This document shows positions 44,103 to 53,592 of a DNA stretch of 64,000 bases, in pieces; position 1 is the stretch's first letter, and each line of letters starts with the position of its first letter. Source of the stretch: an uncultured bacterium (GTDB lineage: Bacteria; Bacteroidota; Ignavibacteria; Kapaibacteriales; UBA4661); contig CALCNX010000075.1 in assembly GCA_937899715.1 (NCBI GenBank), positions 1 through 64,000 of the forward strand, given 5' to 3'. The position numbers were made by a program, and so were the translations under genes. The notes beneath the pieces were generated by a model. That model worked only from the letters and a program-made list of their open reading frames with translations, was not told where the DNA came from and ran no database searches.

Positions 44103-46340
44103 TTACCGCTTTAGCACTCGTGCAATGCGGTGTTGTCCGTTTGCATGGATAACTTCAATTCGATAAATGCCTGCTGTATATTGGCTCATATCTATCTGCG
44201 TACTGAGTTTGCCGCCTTGCAGTGACTCGTGGGAACTCCACAGACGTTTGCCCAAAATATCACTGAGAATCACTTCTGCGGTGCTCTCGCTCTCAAGAAG
44301 CGTTTCTAACGTTATGCTATTTGTTGCTGGGTTCGGGTAAACGGTAAGACTTTCTTCAGATGGCGTAGCGGATTTCTTCAATAACGACTGCTCATCTCTG
44401 TTGTTTGGAGCTTTTGCTGTAAATGTTGATAGAAAGGTAAAACCGCTTATCTTCCGCGTTCCTGTCCGGGTCGATACTGCCACGTCTCCCGAAGCCCCTT
44501 TCCCAACAATAGCAGTAATGGTGCCAAATGAACGAGGTTCAGAAGCTGTAGGATCAACCACAAATGAAAAGGATGCTGCCTCCTTTCCGCCAAAACTAAC
44601 ACTCGTCGGTCCGCCGAAAAAATCACCTATAATCTTCACTGTATCACCACGTCCAGCAAAGAATTTACTTATAGAATGAATATAGGGCGTTAACATCGTA
44701 ATTTTTGCAGCAGGAGTACGGAAACTACAATCATTATCCACAATTAACTCGCCAGAGATACCATTAGTAACAACGGCTTTAATAAGGGAATCGGAGATAA
44801 TTTGGAATGAAGGCATGGGAATAAGTAATGAGCTAGCACTAGGAGAATTAGGAGAAAAAACAATTTCGGAAGATATTCTACTCACACCTAATAATTCCGT
44901 GCCCTTAATGAATAACGTATCACCCAAATTGACATCGGTTGGAGTAAGGCGAGTAATAATCGGCAATGGTGGACAGACCGAAATGCAAGTCGCGGGAGGG
45001 CACGTAATACCGAACGAGCCACCGGCAGTGCATACCGTACCGACTATTGTTGTTATGCAAACTGCTCCCTGAAATCTGCCTCGTCTATCAGCAGCAGAAA
45101 CAACAATAACTTTGATGAGCGAATCGGAAATATTGAGGATTTGTTGCTGTGGAATTCCTGCGAGAGAAACGGTGGTGGTATTGCTCAGTTGTTGTCCGTG
45201 AATACTCAACGTATCGCCATGTCGGACGGACGGAGAAAAATCCGTGAGAATTGGTAATAATAGCGGTGGTGAAATAAATAGAAACCCAGATTTCGCTGCT
45301 GTTCCGCAGGTGGTTGCTACAAAAATATCACCCGAACCACCTGCGCCCACAACTGCTTTGATAAGTGTTGAGGAGACGGGAATAACTGCTGTTGCTGGAA
45401 AAGTGGCGCTCCCAAACATAACAGTCGTTGCTCCATTGGGAAACGTCCCCGAAATGTTGACAGTGTCGCCTGTTCTGGCGGATGTGGGAGAAAAACTCGT
45501 AATCGTCGGTGGAAAACTAAACGTAAACCCAGACTTCGTTGCTGTTCCATTTACAGTAGATACTTGAACATTCCCCGAAGCACCAGCACCAACGACTGCT
45601 CTGACAAGTGTTGAGGAGACGGGAATAATTGCTGTTGCCGGAACGCCTCCGAAGAGAACATAGGCTGGATTAGTGAGAAACGTCCCTGAAATGCTGACGG
45701 TATCGCCTGTGTTGGCGCACGTTGGAGAAAAACTCGTAATCGTTGGTGCAGGAATAAAAGTAAAGCCGCACCGTGAGGCTGTACCAAGCGCAGAAAGCAG
45801 CGCCACATTACCCGAAGCACCCGCACCGACAACCGCTTTGAGGGGTGACCCTAAAATAAAAGACGCAGCCGGAACCCCGCCAAATGTAACGCCCGTTATG
45901 AGCGGAGTACCTGTTGCTTGAATGGTAACGGTATCCCCTGTTTTAGCAGAACTCGGCGAAAAGCTTTCAATGGTCGGAAGTAAACTTGATCCCGGTGTGG
46001 AGAAAAAGCTAAAACCGCACTGTGTTGCTGTTCCGCCGGGCGTTAATACCGACACATCGCCCGACGAACCTGCACCAACAACCGCTTTGATGACAGTAGA
46101 TGATATTTGTGTAAAGGATGTTGCATTGATTCCACCAAACTTGACAAAAAAAACAGACGTAAAATTCGTCCCCTGAATCGTCACAGTATCGCCTTGCCGT
46201 GCACTTTTCGGTGAAAAGCTGGTGATTTGTGGAGACTGTGATTGTGCAACCATCGTGGGGACTGTGAATATATTGCAAAAAGCAGAAAGCAAAAACAGCA
46301 GTGGCAAACCGACGTTATTCGATAGGATAATACGTACCAT
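44103..46340 (-). CDS. Secreted IPT/TIG-repeat protein with T9SS sorting domain
   Basis: 745 residues from the ATG at 46338-46340, which precedes a signal peptide (about 8-33, ending MVAQSQ). The frame stays open upstream, but that part is antisense to a kinase-tail remnant and is not credible. Seven IPT/TIG immunoglobulin-like repeats follow, each opening with an (I/L)T-S/D-F-SP...GDTV-I-G pattern (ITSFSPKSARQGDTVTIQG and so on). The C-terminal 85 residues form a type A T9SS sorting domain (LTVYPNPATNSITLE ... GIYRIEVIHANGQHRIARVLKR). The protein should cross the outer membrane through the Por system and be attached or released outside, probably as an adhesin or surface layer component. Repeats 2-4 are similar at DNA level. 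Confidence 0.88.
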   Translation of the reverse strand: MVRIILSNNVGLPLLFLLSAFCNIFTVPTMVAQSQSPQITSFSPKSARQGDTVTIQGTNFTSVFFVKFGGINATSFTQISSTVIKAVVGAGSSGDVSVLTPGGTATQCGFSFFSTPGSSLLPTIESFSPSSAKTGDTVTIQATGTPLITGVTFGGVPAASFILGSPLKAVVGAGASGNVALLSALGTASRCGFTFIPAPTITSFSPTCANTGDTVSISGTFLTNPAYVLFGGVPATAIIPVSSTLVRAVVGAGASGNVQVSTVNGTATKSGFTFSFPPTITSFSPTSARTGDTVNISGTFPNGATTVMFGSATFPATAVIPVSSTLIKAVVGAGGSGDIFVATTCGTAAKSGFLFISPPLLLPILTDFSPSVRHGDTLSIHGQQLSNTTTVSLAGIPQQQILNISDSLIKVIVVSAADRRGRFQGAVCITTIVGTVCTAGGSFGITCPPATCISVCPPLPIITRLTPTDVNLGDTLFIKGTELLGVSRISSEIVFSPNSPSASSLLIPMPSFQIISDSLIKAVVTNGISGELIVDNDCSFRTPAAKITMLTPYIHSISKFFAGRGDTVKIIGDFFGGPTSVSFGGKEAASFSFVVDPTASEPRSFGTITAIVGKGASGDVAVSTRTGTRKISGFTFLSTFTAKAPNNRDEQSLLKKSATPSEESLTVYPNPATNSITLETLLESESTAEVILSDILGKRLWSSHESLQGGKLSTQIDMSQYTAGIYRIEVIHANGQHRIARVLKR

Positions 46341-46835
46341 GGAGGTAAAGAATGAATTGTAGGAAAACACTATTAAGTGCTGCAAAGATAGGCGGGCTGG
46401 TCTTATAAAGCTATTCGTACATCTACGGATTTGGCAAAAACCGTAGATGTACTGATAGCAAAAGTTAGGGCGGGGGATGATAGTAGCATTAAGGCAGAAA
46501 CAACAGTGAAAGCTATGAAGGGCAGGGTTTGGTGCGAAAGTGAAGAGGGCAAAGGGGCAACGTTTATTGTGGAATTGTGCAGGTATAGTCTCACTGTTTG
46601 CCAACGCAACCCCCAAAGCGGCATCGTTTTTCTGTGTCGTTTGGTGGAAGTTTTTTGTACATTCGTGACGGAAGAAAAAATGCCATCGCTTCTATTTCAC
46701 TACATTGGGGAGCCGACGTTATTCGTTGCTTCATGGTATTGTATGCGGAGCGTTCATGCACTGTTCGTGCGTATATTGTCCAAAACACACCACAAACGAT
46801 TTTTGCCACTTTTGCCCATCTATTTGGAACACACT
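46341..46835. other. 495-base divergent gap with a kinase-tail remnant
   Basis: Separates the IPT protein (-) from the chemoreceptor (+). It contains the fragment described at 46431-46583. The remainder (46584-46835) has no recognisable coding or RNA signature and probably carries the chemoreceptor promoter. A reading frame from TTG 46431 runs through it into the chemoreceptor, but its middle part is unlike any protein I recognise. Confidence 0.55.
46431..46583 (+). pseudogene. Histidine kinase C-terminal remnant
   Basis: The translation of about 46500-46580 reads TVKAMKGRVWCESEEGKGATFIVEL, the last 25 or so residues of the common kinase tail, with DNA identical in stretches to intact copies. 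Upstream of it the G1, F and G2 boxes are absent; only an unrelated SSIKAETT-like stretch precedes it. It is too short to function alone and is best read as the 3' end of a deleted kinase gene. Confidence 0.8.
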
Positions 46836-48605
46836 ATGAATGCCTTGATATTGTCGTTTATTCCCGAATCACTGCGCCGCGATGCCGACGAATTTCGCCG
46901 CGCCCGCTTAATCATCTCGGTTTCGTGGACGCTCTTTTTTGCTTCCCTCGCGCTCACCATCCAATCTGTCGTGATGAACATTTCATGGATTTTCGTGATG
47001 ATATGGGTTCTTGGAGCAGCATTGTCGCTGTATAATCCGTTTGTCCTCCGCAATACTGCATCTCTTCGTCTGACAGGAAATATGATTCTAGCGGTGTCCG
47101 CACTAACTATTTTATTACACTGCTATATTCTGAACGACGGCTTGCGACTTGGGCTTTCACAGTATTTTTTTGTTGCTATTCCGCTTATGGCGGCATTATT
47201 CAATGGTGCCCGACAAGCAATCGCATGGACGGCAATATCATTCGTGCTGGTGTTGATACTTTTTGCTGCAAATATGCTTGGTGTGGCGTTCCCGCCCGTT
47301 TCCTTTCCACCTGAGTTGATGATGGTGCAGCGTCTTATCGGAACAACGGCTACGCTGCTGCTGATTTCGCTCCTATCGGTGCAGTCCATTCGCGCCAAGG
47401 ACAATGCACTTAATTTGGCTGCGGAAATTCGTGCTGAAGCGGAGCGTAAAGCAGAGGAAGATTATCAAAAACTAAAAGAAATGAAGGCAAGCTCCGAAGC
47501 CCGTGCAGCCGATGATCTTCGCCGCTCAGAAGAGCAAAAGCAATACTTGACTCACAGCGTCGAAATGATTTTGCAGCACATTCACCATATAGCTGGCGGA
47601 GATTTGACCGTGCGTGTGCCTGTGGAGTCGAGCGATGATATTGGTAAACTTGCTACCACACTCAACCGAACTATCGAAACCATCGAGCAGATGCTTGTTC
47701 GTGTAGCCGAGAGCGCTGACCGTACCATGTCTGCTGTTGCTGCTATTTCCGACACCACCGAAGAGCTTGCGGTTTCGTCCAATCGGCAGTCCACACAGGC
47801 GGGTCATGTTGCCAGCGCAGTGGAGGAAATGTCTGCCACGATTGAGGACTCAACCCAGCAAACATCGCTTGCAGCGCATGAAGCCGCACTTGCCAACGAA
47901 GATGCTCTGAGCGGCAACGCCACAATGCAAACAATGATGTCGAATGTGCGCAGCATCTCTGGCGTGGTCATTTCAACCGCAGAGCGCATTGAAGCTCTTG
48001 GCAAATCAAGCGAACAAATTGGAGAGATTGTGGAAGTGATTGACGAGATTGCCGACCAGACAAATCTACTGGCGCTCAATGCAGCCATCGAAGCTGCCCG
48101 TGCCGGTGATCAGGGGCGTGGGTTTGCGGTAGTGGCAGACGAAGTGCGCAAACTCGCCGAGCGCACACAAAAAGCAACGAAAGAAATCTCGGCTCGAATA
48201 AAAATTATTCAGAACGACACCGCCGATGCGGTCGGTTCTATGGGCGAGGGTACACGTCTGGTCAAGGAAGGCGAACAAGCAGTGAGCCGCACAGTGGAGG
48301 CGTTTGCGGCAATTCTGCAACGCACCGAGCGTGTGTCCGATGTGATGTCGCAGTTGGCGGGTGCTGCCGAAGAGCAAGCCGCGACGAGCAATTCAATGGC
48401 GCAAAGCGTGACCGATATTACGGGTGTGATTGAAGATGCCTCGCGTAGCGTCAGCAATATCGCCGACAGCACCGCAGGACTTCAACTGCAAGCCAATGAA
48501 TTACGTCAGCTCATTGGGCAATTCCGCATTCAGCGAACGGGAAGTGCTTCCAAATCTTCGCAGCCCTTGCAAGGTGTGCCTAATAATAAGCGCCTGCTTG
48601 CCTAA
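46836..48605 (+). CDS. Methyl-accepting chemotaxis protein with multi-pass membrane sensor
   Basis: 589 residues from the ATG at 46836, which opens a natural N-terminus (MNALILSFIPESLRRDADEF). About six membrane helices (25-180) replace the usual periplasmic domain, as in the membrane kinases of this window. A charged helix (about 185-240), a HAMP domain (about 240-295; GGDLTVRVPVESSDDIGKL) and the MCP signalling domain (about 300-570) follow. Its hairpin tip is intact: DEIADQTNLLALNAAIEAAR then GRGFAVVADEVRKLAERT, so it should bind CheA/CheW. No che gene is present nearby, so it would work with an array encoded elsewhere. The C-terminus lacks an NWETF-like tether. It is transcribed away from the IPT gene. 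Confidence 0.92.
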   Translation: MNALILSFIPESLRRDADEFRRARLIISVSWTLFFASLALTIQSVVMNISWIFVMIWVLGAALSLYNPFVLRNTASLRLTGNMILAVSALTILLHCYILNDGLRLGLSQYFFVAIPLMAALFNGARQAIAWTAISFVLVLILFAANMLGVAFPPVSFPPELMMVQRLIGTTATLLLISLLSVQSIRAKDNALNLAAEIRAEAERKAEEDYQKLKEMKASSEARAADDLRRSEEQKQYLTHSVEMILQHIHHIAGGDLTVRVPVESSDDIGKLATTLNRTIETIEQMLVRVAESADRTMSAVAAISDTTEELAVSSNRQSTQAGHVASAVEEMSATIEDSTQQTSLAAHEAALANEDALSGNATMQTMMSNVRSISGVVISTAERIEALGKSSEQIGEIVEVIDEIADQTNLLALNAAIEAARAGDQGRGFAVVADEVRKLAERTQKATKEISARIKIIQNDTADAVGSMGEGTRLVKEGEQAVSRTVEAFAAILQRTERVSDVMSQLAGAAEEQAATSNSMAQSVTDITGVIEDASRSVSNIADSTAGLQLQANELRQLIGQFRIQRTGSASKSSQPLQGVPNNKRLLA

Positions 48606-48645
48606 TTCCAGTGCTTGATTTTTATACAAAAAACCTTGAACGCCC

Positions 48646-50802
48646 ATGGCTCAGAACACTACAAAATCAGCATCACAGGATTCCTCAACGGACTATGTGA
48701 AGTTTTATCATCAGGAAATAGCGCCTATTCCGGCACACGTTCAAGAGGCGTTGGAGAGTTCACCACTCAAGCCGGGAGCATTACCACCGTTTGCGGATGC
48801 TCACCGATTACAGGAAAAAGGGTATATGAGCGTAGAAACGGGCTATACCATAGAAACAGACGGCTCGGTTCATGTAGCGGTCTTGACCACAATGCCCGGC
48901 GTAACGCCTCAAATGTGGGATTGGTGGTTTGCGTGGCACGGCTGCTCGGCGAATCGCTATAAGCTGTGGCATCCGGGGGCGCACATAGACGCGCATTGGG
49001 AAGACGGTAGGAACGACATTGCCTACATCGGGCGCAATTCGATTATTGAGGAATATATTGGCAGTGAAAAAACAAAAGGCGCTGTCCAGTTCAAGTCGCC
49101 CACAGAGTTTGGTTTCTCCCACGAAGCGGTCAAGAACCTCAACGAAGCGGTGTACATCTGCGCCAATATCGGACACGCTTCACTGCCGTTGGACTACGGG
49201 TACTTGATACATCAGGTTAGAGCCATTGAAGGCGGTGCAGAGATGCGTTCGCGCTTTTGGCTGGGCGGCGCTTACGTTCACATCCGAAAAGAAGGTGTTA
49301 TTGCTGATATGGTTTCGGATGTTGCGCGAACAATGCAATCTGCTACCGAACAATTTGCAAAAGATTTACTGCGGCACTGCGCAGAGGAAATGAATCATCT
49401 GGCAGCATTTCTGCCCGATATATATGCAGAGATGAACCCCCAAGGCGATACGCAAAGCGATGTCCTGCGTGTGCAAGGGCGCGTAGTGGAGCGCTCGGAC
49501 AACGATTTTGAGGCTGTCATCATGGGGACGCTCTTCAATAAAATCAATCCCGGCAGAAGACCGGACACAATCGTCGAACCCAGAACAGTGCAGGATATTA
49601 TTACGACGGTCAAGTACGCACGGGCGCAGGGCAAAAAAATTACGGTCTGCTCCGGCGGGCATAGCTGGTCGGCGAATCATCTCCGAGAAAACAGCATTTT
49701 GATAACAATGTCCAAGTTCAACCATTACGAAATCAATGCACGGGAGATGACCGCAAAGGCAGAACCGGCGGTGGGTGGGAGCACATTGCTTGCGGCGCTG
49801 TACAAACAGAATTTGTTCTTTCCGGCGGGGCATTGTAAGGGCGTGTGCATCGGTGGTTACTTGCTCCAAGGTGGTTACGGCTGGAACGGCAGAAAAACTG
49901 GCATGGCGTGTGAAAATGTTATCGGTATGGACATCGTCACCGCAGACGGCGAGTTTGTCCATGCAAGCGCTACGGAGAATGCTGATTTATTCTGGTCTGC
50001 GCGTGGCTCCGGTGGCGGCTTCTTTGGGGTGGTGGTGTGTTTTTATTTGAAATTATCGGTGTTGCCGAAATATCGCGGAACGATTGGACACGTTTTCTCG
50101 ATGAAGCATTTGGAAGATGTCTATCGGTGGGCGTATGAGGTTGGTCCGGCGGTGCCAAATGCGGTAGAATTTCAGATGATAATGAGCAAAAATAAGTTGA
50201 ATTTTCTTGGACCCGGTATTGAGGCATTCGCTACTATTTTTGCCGATACGAAGGAGGAATTTCACGAGGCAATGCAGTTTATGAAAACAAGCCCGATAAA
50301 GAAAAAAGCTCTTATCGTAACGCCAGCGCTCAACCCCAGCATCAATTTTATGTATCAATCCGTAATGACGCATTATCCGGAGAATCGCCATTGGGGAGTA
50401 GATAATATGTGGACACACGCGCCCATTGATGATTTGATACTGTTTATGAAAGAAATTGCTGCCACGCTGCCGCCACCGCCTTCGCACGTGTTGTGGCTGA
50501 ATTGGTATCCCAACATGGCCCGGCAGGATATGGTCTATTCCAACGAGGACAATATCTATTTGGCGCTGTACAGCACCTGGAAATCTGCTGCGGAAACCGC
50601 TAGGTACGGGGACTGGGCAATGAGCATGATGAAAAAAATGTCGCATCTTGCCACTGGAATTCAACTGGCAGATGAAGGTTTACACAAACGGGCAGCACCA
50701 TTTTTATCCGATGAGAATATGAAAAAATTGCAAACAATACGGACACAACGCGACCCAAATGGGCTGTTCCACGAATGGCACAGCAAGCCTGAAATGGCGT
50801 AA
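48646..50802 (+). CDS. Fusion of a DAPG-hydrolase-like domain and a BBE-type FAD oxidase
   Basis: 718 residues, no signal peptide. Residues about 15-275 resemble the 2,4-diacetylphloroglucinol/phloretin hydrolase family (PhlG), which cleaves a C-C bond on acylated phloroglucinols using zinc: WDWWFAWHG, NRYKLWHPGAHIDAHW and HCAEE (His244, Glu248). Candidate metal ligands are His109, His113 or His117, Glu135 or Glu136, and the HxxxE pair. Residues about 290-718 are an FAD-linked oxidase of the berberine-bridge type, with GGHSW (His339) and PAGHCKGVCIGG (Cys397) at the two covalent flavin attachment sites, and the closing RDPNGLFHEW motif. Both halves act on phenolic substrates in known relatives, so a two-step enzyme on a polyketide or plant phenolic is my inference. 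I know of no characterised protein with this fusion. Confidence 0.82.
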   Translation: MAQNTTKSASQDSSTDYVKFYHQEIAPIPAHVQEALESSPLKPGALPPFADAHRLQEKGYMSVETGYTIETDGSVHVAVLTTMPGVTPQMWDWWFAWHGCSANRYKLWHPGAHIDAHWEDGRNDIAYIGRNSIIEEYIGSEKTKGAVQFKSPTEFGFSHEAVKNLNEAVYICANIGHASLPLDYGYLIHQVRAIEGGAEMRSRFWLGGAYVHIRKEGVIADMVSDVARTMQSATEQFAKDLLRHCAEEMNHLAAFLPDIYAEMNPQGDTQSDVLRVQGRVVERSDNDFEAVIMGTLFNKINPGRRPDTIVEPRTVQDIITTVKYARAQGKKITVCSGGHSWSANHLRENSILITMSKFNHYEINAREMTAKAEPAVGGSTLLAALYKQNLFFPAGHCKGVCIGGYLLQGGYGWNGRKTGMACENVIGMDIVTADGEFVHASATENADLFWSARGSGGGFFGVVVCFYLKLSVLPKYRGTIGHVFSMKHLEDVYRWAYEVGPAVPNAVEFQMIMSKNKLNFLGPGIEAFATIFADTKEEFHEAMQFMKTSPIKKKALIVTPALNPSINFMYQSVMTHYPENRHWGVDNMWTHAPIDDLILFMKEIAATLPPPPSHVLWLNWYPNMARQDMVYSNEDNIYLALYSTWKSAAETARYGDWAMSMMKKMSHLATGIQLADEGLHKRAAPFLSDENMKKLQTIRTQRDPNGLFHEWHSKPEMA

Positions 50803-50864
50803 TGTTGTTGCGAAGGGTAGAGTGTAGCAAGTCATAATAACTGAAAAAGTACGCTTTTGCTAAC

Positions 50865-50999
50865 AATTCCCCTCTTTGGAACAAAGAGGGGTGTACGAGC
50901 GGTAGCGAGGACGAGGTGTTGCTTCGTGCATTGCTAACGAACTACCCCGTCAGCCTGCTTCGCTCCGGCTGACACCCCTTCACATCGTGAAGGGGAATT
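50865..50999. repeat. Compound hairpin element between genes
   Basis: Three perfect hairpins in tandem: CCCCTCTTT/AAAGAGGGG (50869-50891), GTCAGCC/GGCTGAC (50949-50973) and CCCCTTCAC/GTGAAGGGG (50975-50995). They are enclosed by AATTCCCCT (from 50865) and AGGGGAATT (to 50999). It fills most of the 250-base gap between the fused oxidase and the next TPR kinase. This type of CCGTCAGCC...GGCTGAC repeat recurs in other bacterial genomes. It could also stop transcription of the oxidase gene. Confidence 0.7.
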
Positions 51000-51052
51000 T
51001 TAGAAAGCGGAACTTCAGTTAATTCAGCGCAAATATCTTTCTTCTTCACGCT

Positions 51053-53239
51053 ATGAAATGGTTGTACACGTTGTTGATAGGGGCTGTTGTTCTGCTCCCT
51101 TCTTCTGTTGTCTTTGCTCAATCGCCCACTGCTTTTGCTGAGCGCGATAGCATTCGTGCTTCGGTGGATTCTGTCTTGTCCCTGCGCCCGGCGGGAGATG
51201 TACAGACCGTTACTGCCTTGACGCGCCTTGCATGGATTGAATTTGGAGTGCATCCTGAAACATCGCTTGAGTACGCGCGGCGGGCTGTTCAGATGGCGGA
51301 AAAAATGGCATTACAACGAGAATTGGCAAATGCCCTCACGAGCGCAGCCGCTAACTATCGTCTCTCCGACGGCTATGACAGTGCTTTGGCGGCAAGCAAA
51401 AGGGCATGGAAAATCTATTCCACACTTGCCGATACTGCCGCAAGTGCTGATGCGCTGGACAACATCGGCGGCACGTACCAAAGTCGTGGTGAGTACGCGC
51501 GGGCGCTTGATTACTACTTTCAGGCATTGGCTCTCTACGAAGCCTCGCGTAATGAACAAGGTATTGCGCGTGTGCTGGCAAATATTGGCGTGGCATATAC
51601 GCTTGTCGGGCAGTTCAGCACTGCGCACAATTATCACGACCGGGCGCTCGCTATCCGCGAGAGGCTGCATGAACAGCACAATAGCGATGCGCTTGCCTAT
51701 TCGCTTTATTTTCTGGGCAATCTCTATCAAGCCGAACATCAATTTACTGAGGCAATACGCCTGTACACCCGTGCCTTGAGTATTTTCGACAAATTTCACA
51801 ACCAGCACGGAACTGCTCTCACGCTTGGTGAACTTGGACGGGTGCAGATGATTACTGAGCGTTACGGTGAGGCACAAACAACCCTGCTGAATGCTTTTTT
51901 GCGCTTTCAAGACATCGGAGATAAACGCAGCGCCGCTCGTGCTCTCAATGCTCTGGCTACTGCCGATAATTACACTCGCAATCACCATGAAGCGATTGAC
52001 AATGCCACACAAGCGCTGGAGATTGCCCAAGCAATCGGTGCGCTGCGCGAGGAGCGCGATGCGGCGGAAGTGCTTGCCAATGCGCACGAGGCATTGCATG
52101 AGACGGACGCAGCCCTTCGGTGGTATCGCCGTTTTATGCGATTAAATGATTCGCTCTTCAGCAATGACGGTACGCAGCGCATAGCGGCATTGCAGCTTCA
52201 GTACGCCACTGAGCAGAAAAATATGGAAATACGCCACATCGAAGAGCAGAAGCGCACGGACGAGGCGCACGCCCGCACGACGCGCAACGGCTTGCTGCTG
52301 GGTATTGGCGGGTTACTCGTGGCGCTTATTGCGATTGTGAATCGGTATCGTCTCAAACGCCGCTCAGAGAAAGGGCTTCGGCAAATAAACGCTCATATCA
52401 TGCGGCAGCAGGAGAAGCTGGAAGCACAGGCGCACGAAATATTTCACACCAACGCCGAACTTTCGGCAGCGAATGAACGTTTGGCATTGCAGAATCTCGA
52501 CCTCATTGCACTCAACGAGCAAAAAAATGAATTTCTGGGAATCGCTGCGCACGACCTTCGCAACCCGCTTGCAAACATTATGACCGTCGGGTCGTTGCTA
52601 CGGGAAGATTTGGCAAACTATGAAGCCGAACTGCCGCCAGAGACCGTACCACTACCGCCGTCCGCCGTGTGGGGCACACGCACAATAGAAACCTCTGCCG
52701 CCAAAATGCTGCATCTGGTGGAAAATCTGCTGGATGTGAATGCGTTGGAACGTGGCGCTATCAATCTTACACTTGAGTCGGTGGATATTGCGCAGCTTGC
52801 CGAAGCCTCGCTAGAGCGCTTTCGCCATGCAGCTCAGGCAAAGTCCATCACATTGCAACGAGAGATAATGCCTCATGGAAAGAAAGAAGCATTGGCACTC
52901 GCTGATAGGGGATACGCCGAACAAGTGCTGGAGAATCTTGTATCGAATGCGATAAAGTATTCGCCGCATGGGAAGGGCGTTATGGTGCGCGTCAATGCAG
53001 ATAATGGTATTGTTCGCGTGGAGGTGCAGGACGAGGGACCGGGCTTAAGCGAGAGCGACAAAGCGCGTCTCTTCGGTACATTTGCTCGTCTCTCTGCGCT
53101 GCCGACTGGCGGCGAACAGAGTACGGGATTGGGACTGAGCATCGTGAAAAAATTAGTGGAATCCATGAAGGGGCGCGTGTGGTGCGAATCGGAGTTGGGC
53201 AAGGGAGCAACGTTTATTGTGGAGCTGCCACAAGCATAG
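51053..53239 (+). CDS. TPR sensor histidine kinase upstream of the borosin cassette
   Basis: 728 residues. A signal peptide (about 1-22, ending VVFAQ) precedes TPR repeats (about 55-375; ALDNIGGTYQSRGEYARALD, ANIGVAYTLVGQFSTAHNY, LYFLGNLYQAEHQFTEAIRL), a membrane helix (about 405-425) and a coiled coil. The H-box is AHDLRNP (His500), with Arg in place of the usual Lys. A short insert (ELPPETVPLPPSAVWG) lies in the dimerisation hairpin. The ATPase ends LFGTFARLSALPTGGEQS and GLGLSIVKKLVESMKG. It precedes the predicted peptide precursor by 111 bases in the same direction, so it may control or be co-regulated with that cassette; this is inference from position only. Confidence 0.9.
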   Translation: MKWLYTLLIGAVVLLPSSVVFAQSPTAFAERDSIRASVDSVLSLRPAGDVQTVTALTRLAWIEFGVHPETSLEYARRAVQMAEKMALQRELANALTSAAANYRLSDGYDSALAASKRAWKIYSTLADTAASADALDNIGGTYQSRGEYARALDYYFQALALYEASRNEQGIARVLANIGVAYTLVGQFSTAHNYHDRALAIRERLHEQHNSDALAYSLYFLGNLYQAEHQFTEAIRLYTRALSIFDKFHNQHGTALTLGELGRVQMITERYGEAQTTLLNAFLRFQDIGDKRSAARALNALATADNYTRNHHEAIDNATQALEIAQAIGALREERDAAEVLANAHEALHETDAALRWYRRFMRLNDSLFSNDGTQRIAALQLQYATEQKNMEIRHIEEQKRTDEAHARTTRNGLLLGIGGLLVALIAIVNRYRLKRRSEKGLRQINAHIMRQQEKLEAQAHEIFHTNAELSAANERLALQNLDLIALNEQKNEFLGIAAHDLRNPLANIMTVGSLLREDLANYEAELPPETVPLPPSAVWGTRTIETSAAKMLHLVENLLDVNALERGAINLTLESVDIAQLAEASLERFRHAAQAKSITLQREIMPHGKKEALALADRGYAEQVLENLVSNAIKYSPHGKGVMVRVNADNGIVRVEVQDEGPGLSESDKARLFGTFARLSALPTGGEQSTGLGLSIVKKLVESMKGRVWCESELGKGATFIVELPQA

Positions 53240-53350
53240 ACGGTGCAAATGTAAAAAAGTGAAAATATTCGTTGGCAAAAGGGAATCCTTGTACGATATT
53301 GCGGCATAAATCATTGTTTGTGCAACCGTATTAAACCTATTAACAAGCCA

Positions 53351-53587
53351 ATGACACTCAGAGAATTTCTTATTACGCTTGCAACCGACGCAAATCAGCT
53401 GGCTGCTTTCAAGGCGAACAAAGATAAGTCCATGCAGGATGCGGGACTGACCCCTGAAGAACAGGCATTAGTGAAGGGGCATGATGAAGACCTCATACGG
53501 AAGTATATCCAAGAGCAAGAACCAGATGCTCCTCAAGCATTTCCTTTTATGGCTAACGGTGCTGCAAAACCGCCGGAGCAGAGATAA
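53351..53587 (+). CDS. Putative split-borosin precursor peptide (SonA-like)
   Basis: 78 residues from the ATG at 53351; an upstream TTG at 53318 adds an unconvincing leader. Residues 1-52 are helical with the pattern L-x-E-F-L-x-x-L-A-x-D at the start, LAAFKANKDKSMQDAGLTPE and a charged last helix. This lines up without gaps over most of its length with the borosin-binding domain of SonA from Shewanella as I remember it (FFTQLGQDA, NPEAVMRAHGLTDEQ). Databases may label such proteins LigA-type dioxygenase subunit because that fold is shared; no LigB partner exists here. The C-terminal 20 residues (from about Pro58: DAPQAFPFMANGAAKPPEQR) are flexible and would contain the core, perhaps around AFPFMANGAA. 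The methyltransferase gene starts 5 bases after its stop. Confidence 0.78.
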   Translation: MTLREFLITLATDANQLAAFKANKDKSMQDAGLTPEEQALVKGHDEDLIRKYIQEQEPDAPQAFPFMANGAAKPPEQR

Positions 53588-53592
53588 CTGTT

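Noticed and set aside
46341..46616. N-terminal extension of the IPT protein to 46616
   Set aside because: The added residues are antisense to the kinase-tail remnant, and a normal signal peptide begins at the ATG ending at 46340.
46431..46835. N-terminal extension of the chemoreceptor from a TTG at 46431
   Set aside because: It would translate the kinase-tail remnant and an unrelated stretch; the ATG at 46836 gives a natural chemoreceptor start.
53351..53587. Reading the 78-residue protein as a LigA subunit of an extradiol dioxygenase
   Set aside because: The helical fold is shared, but no LigB catalytic partner exists here and the adjacent gene is a borosin-type methyltransferase, which fits a precursor peptide much better.
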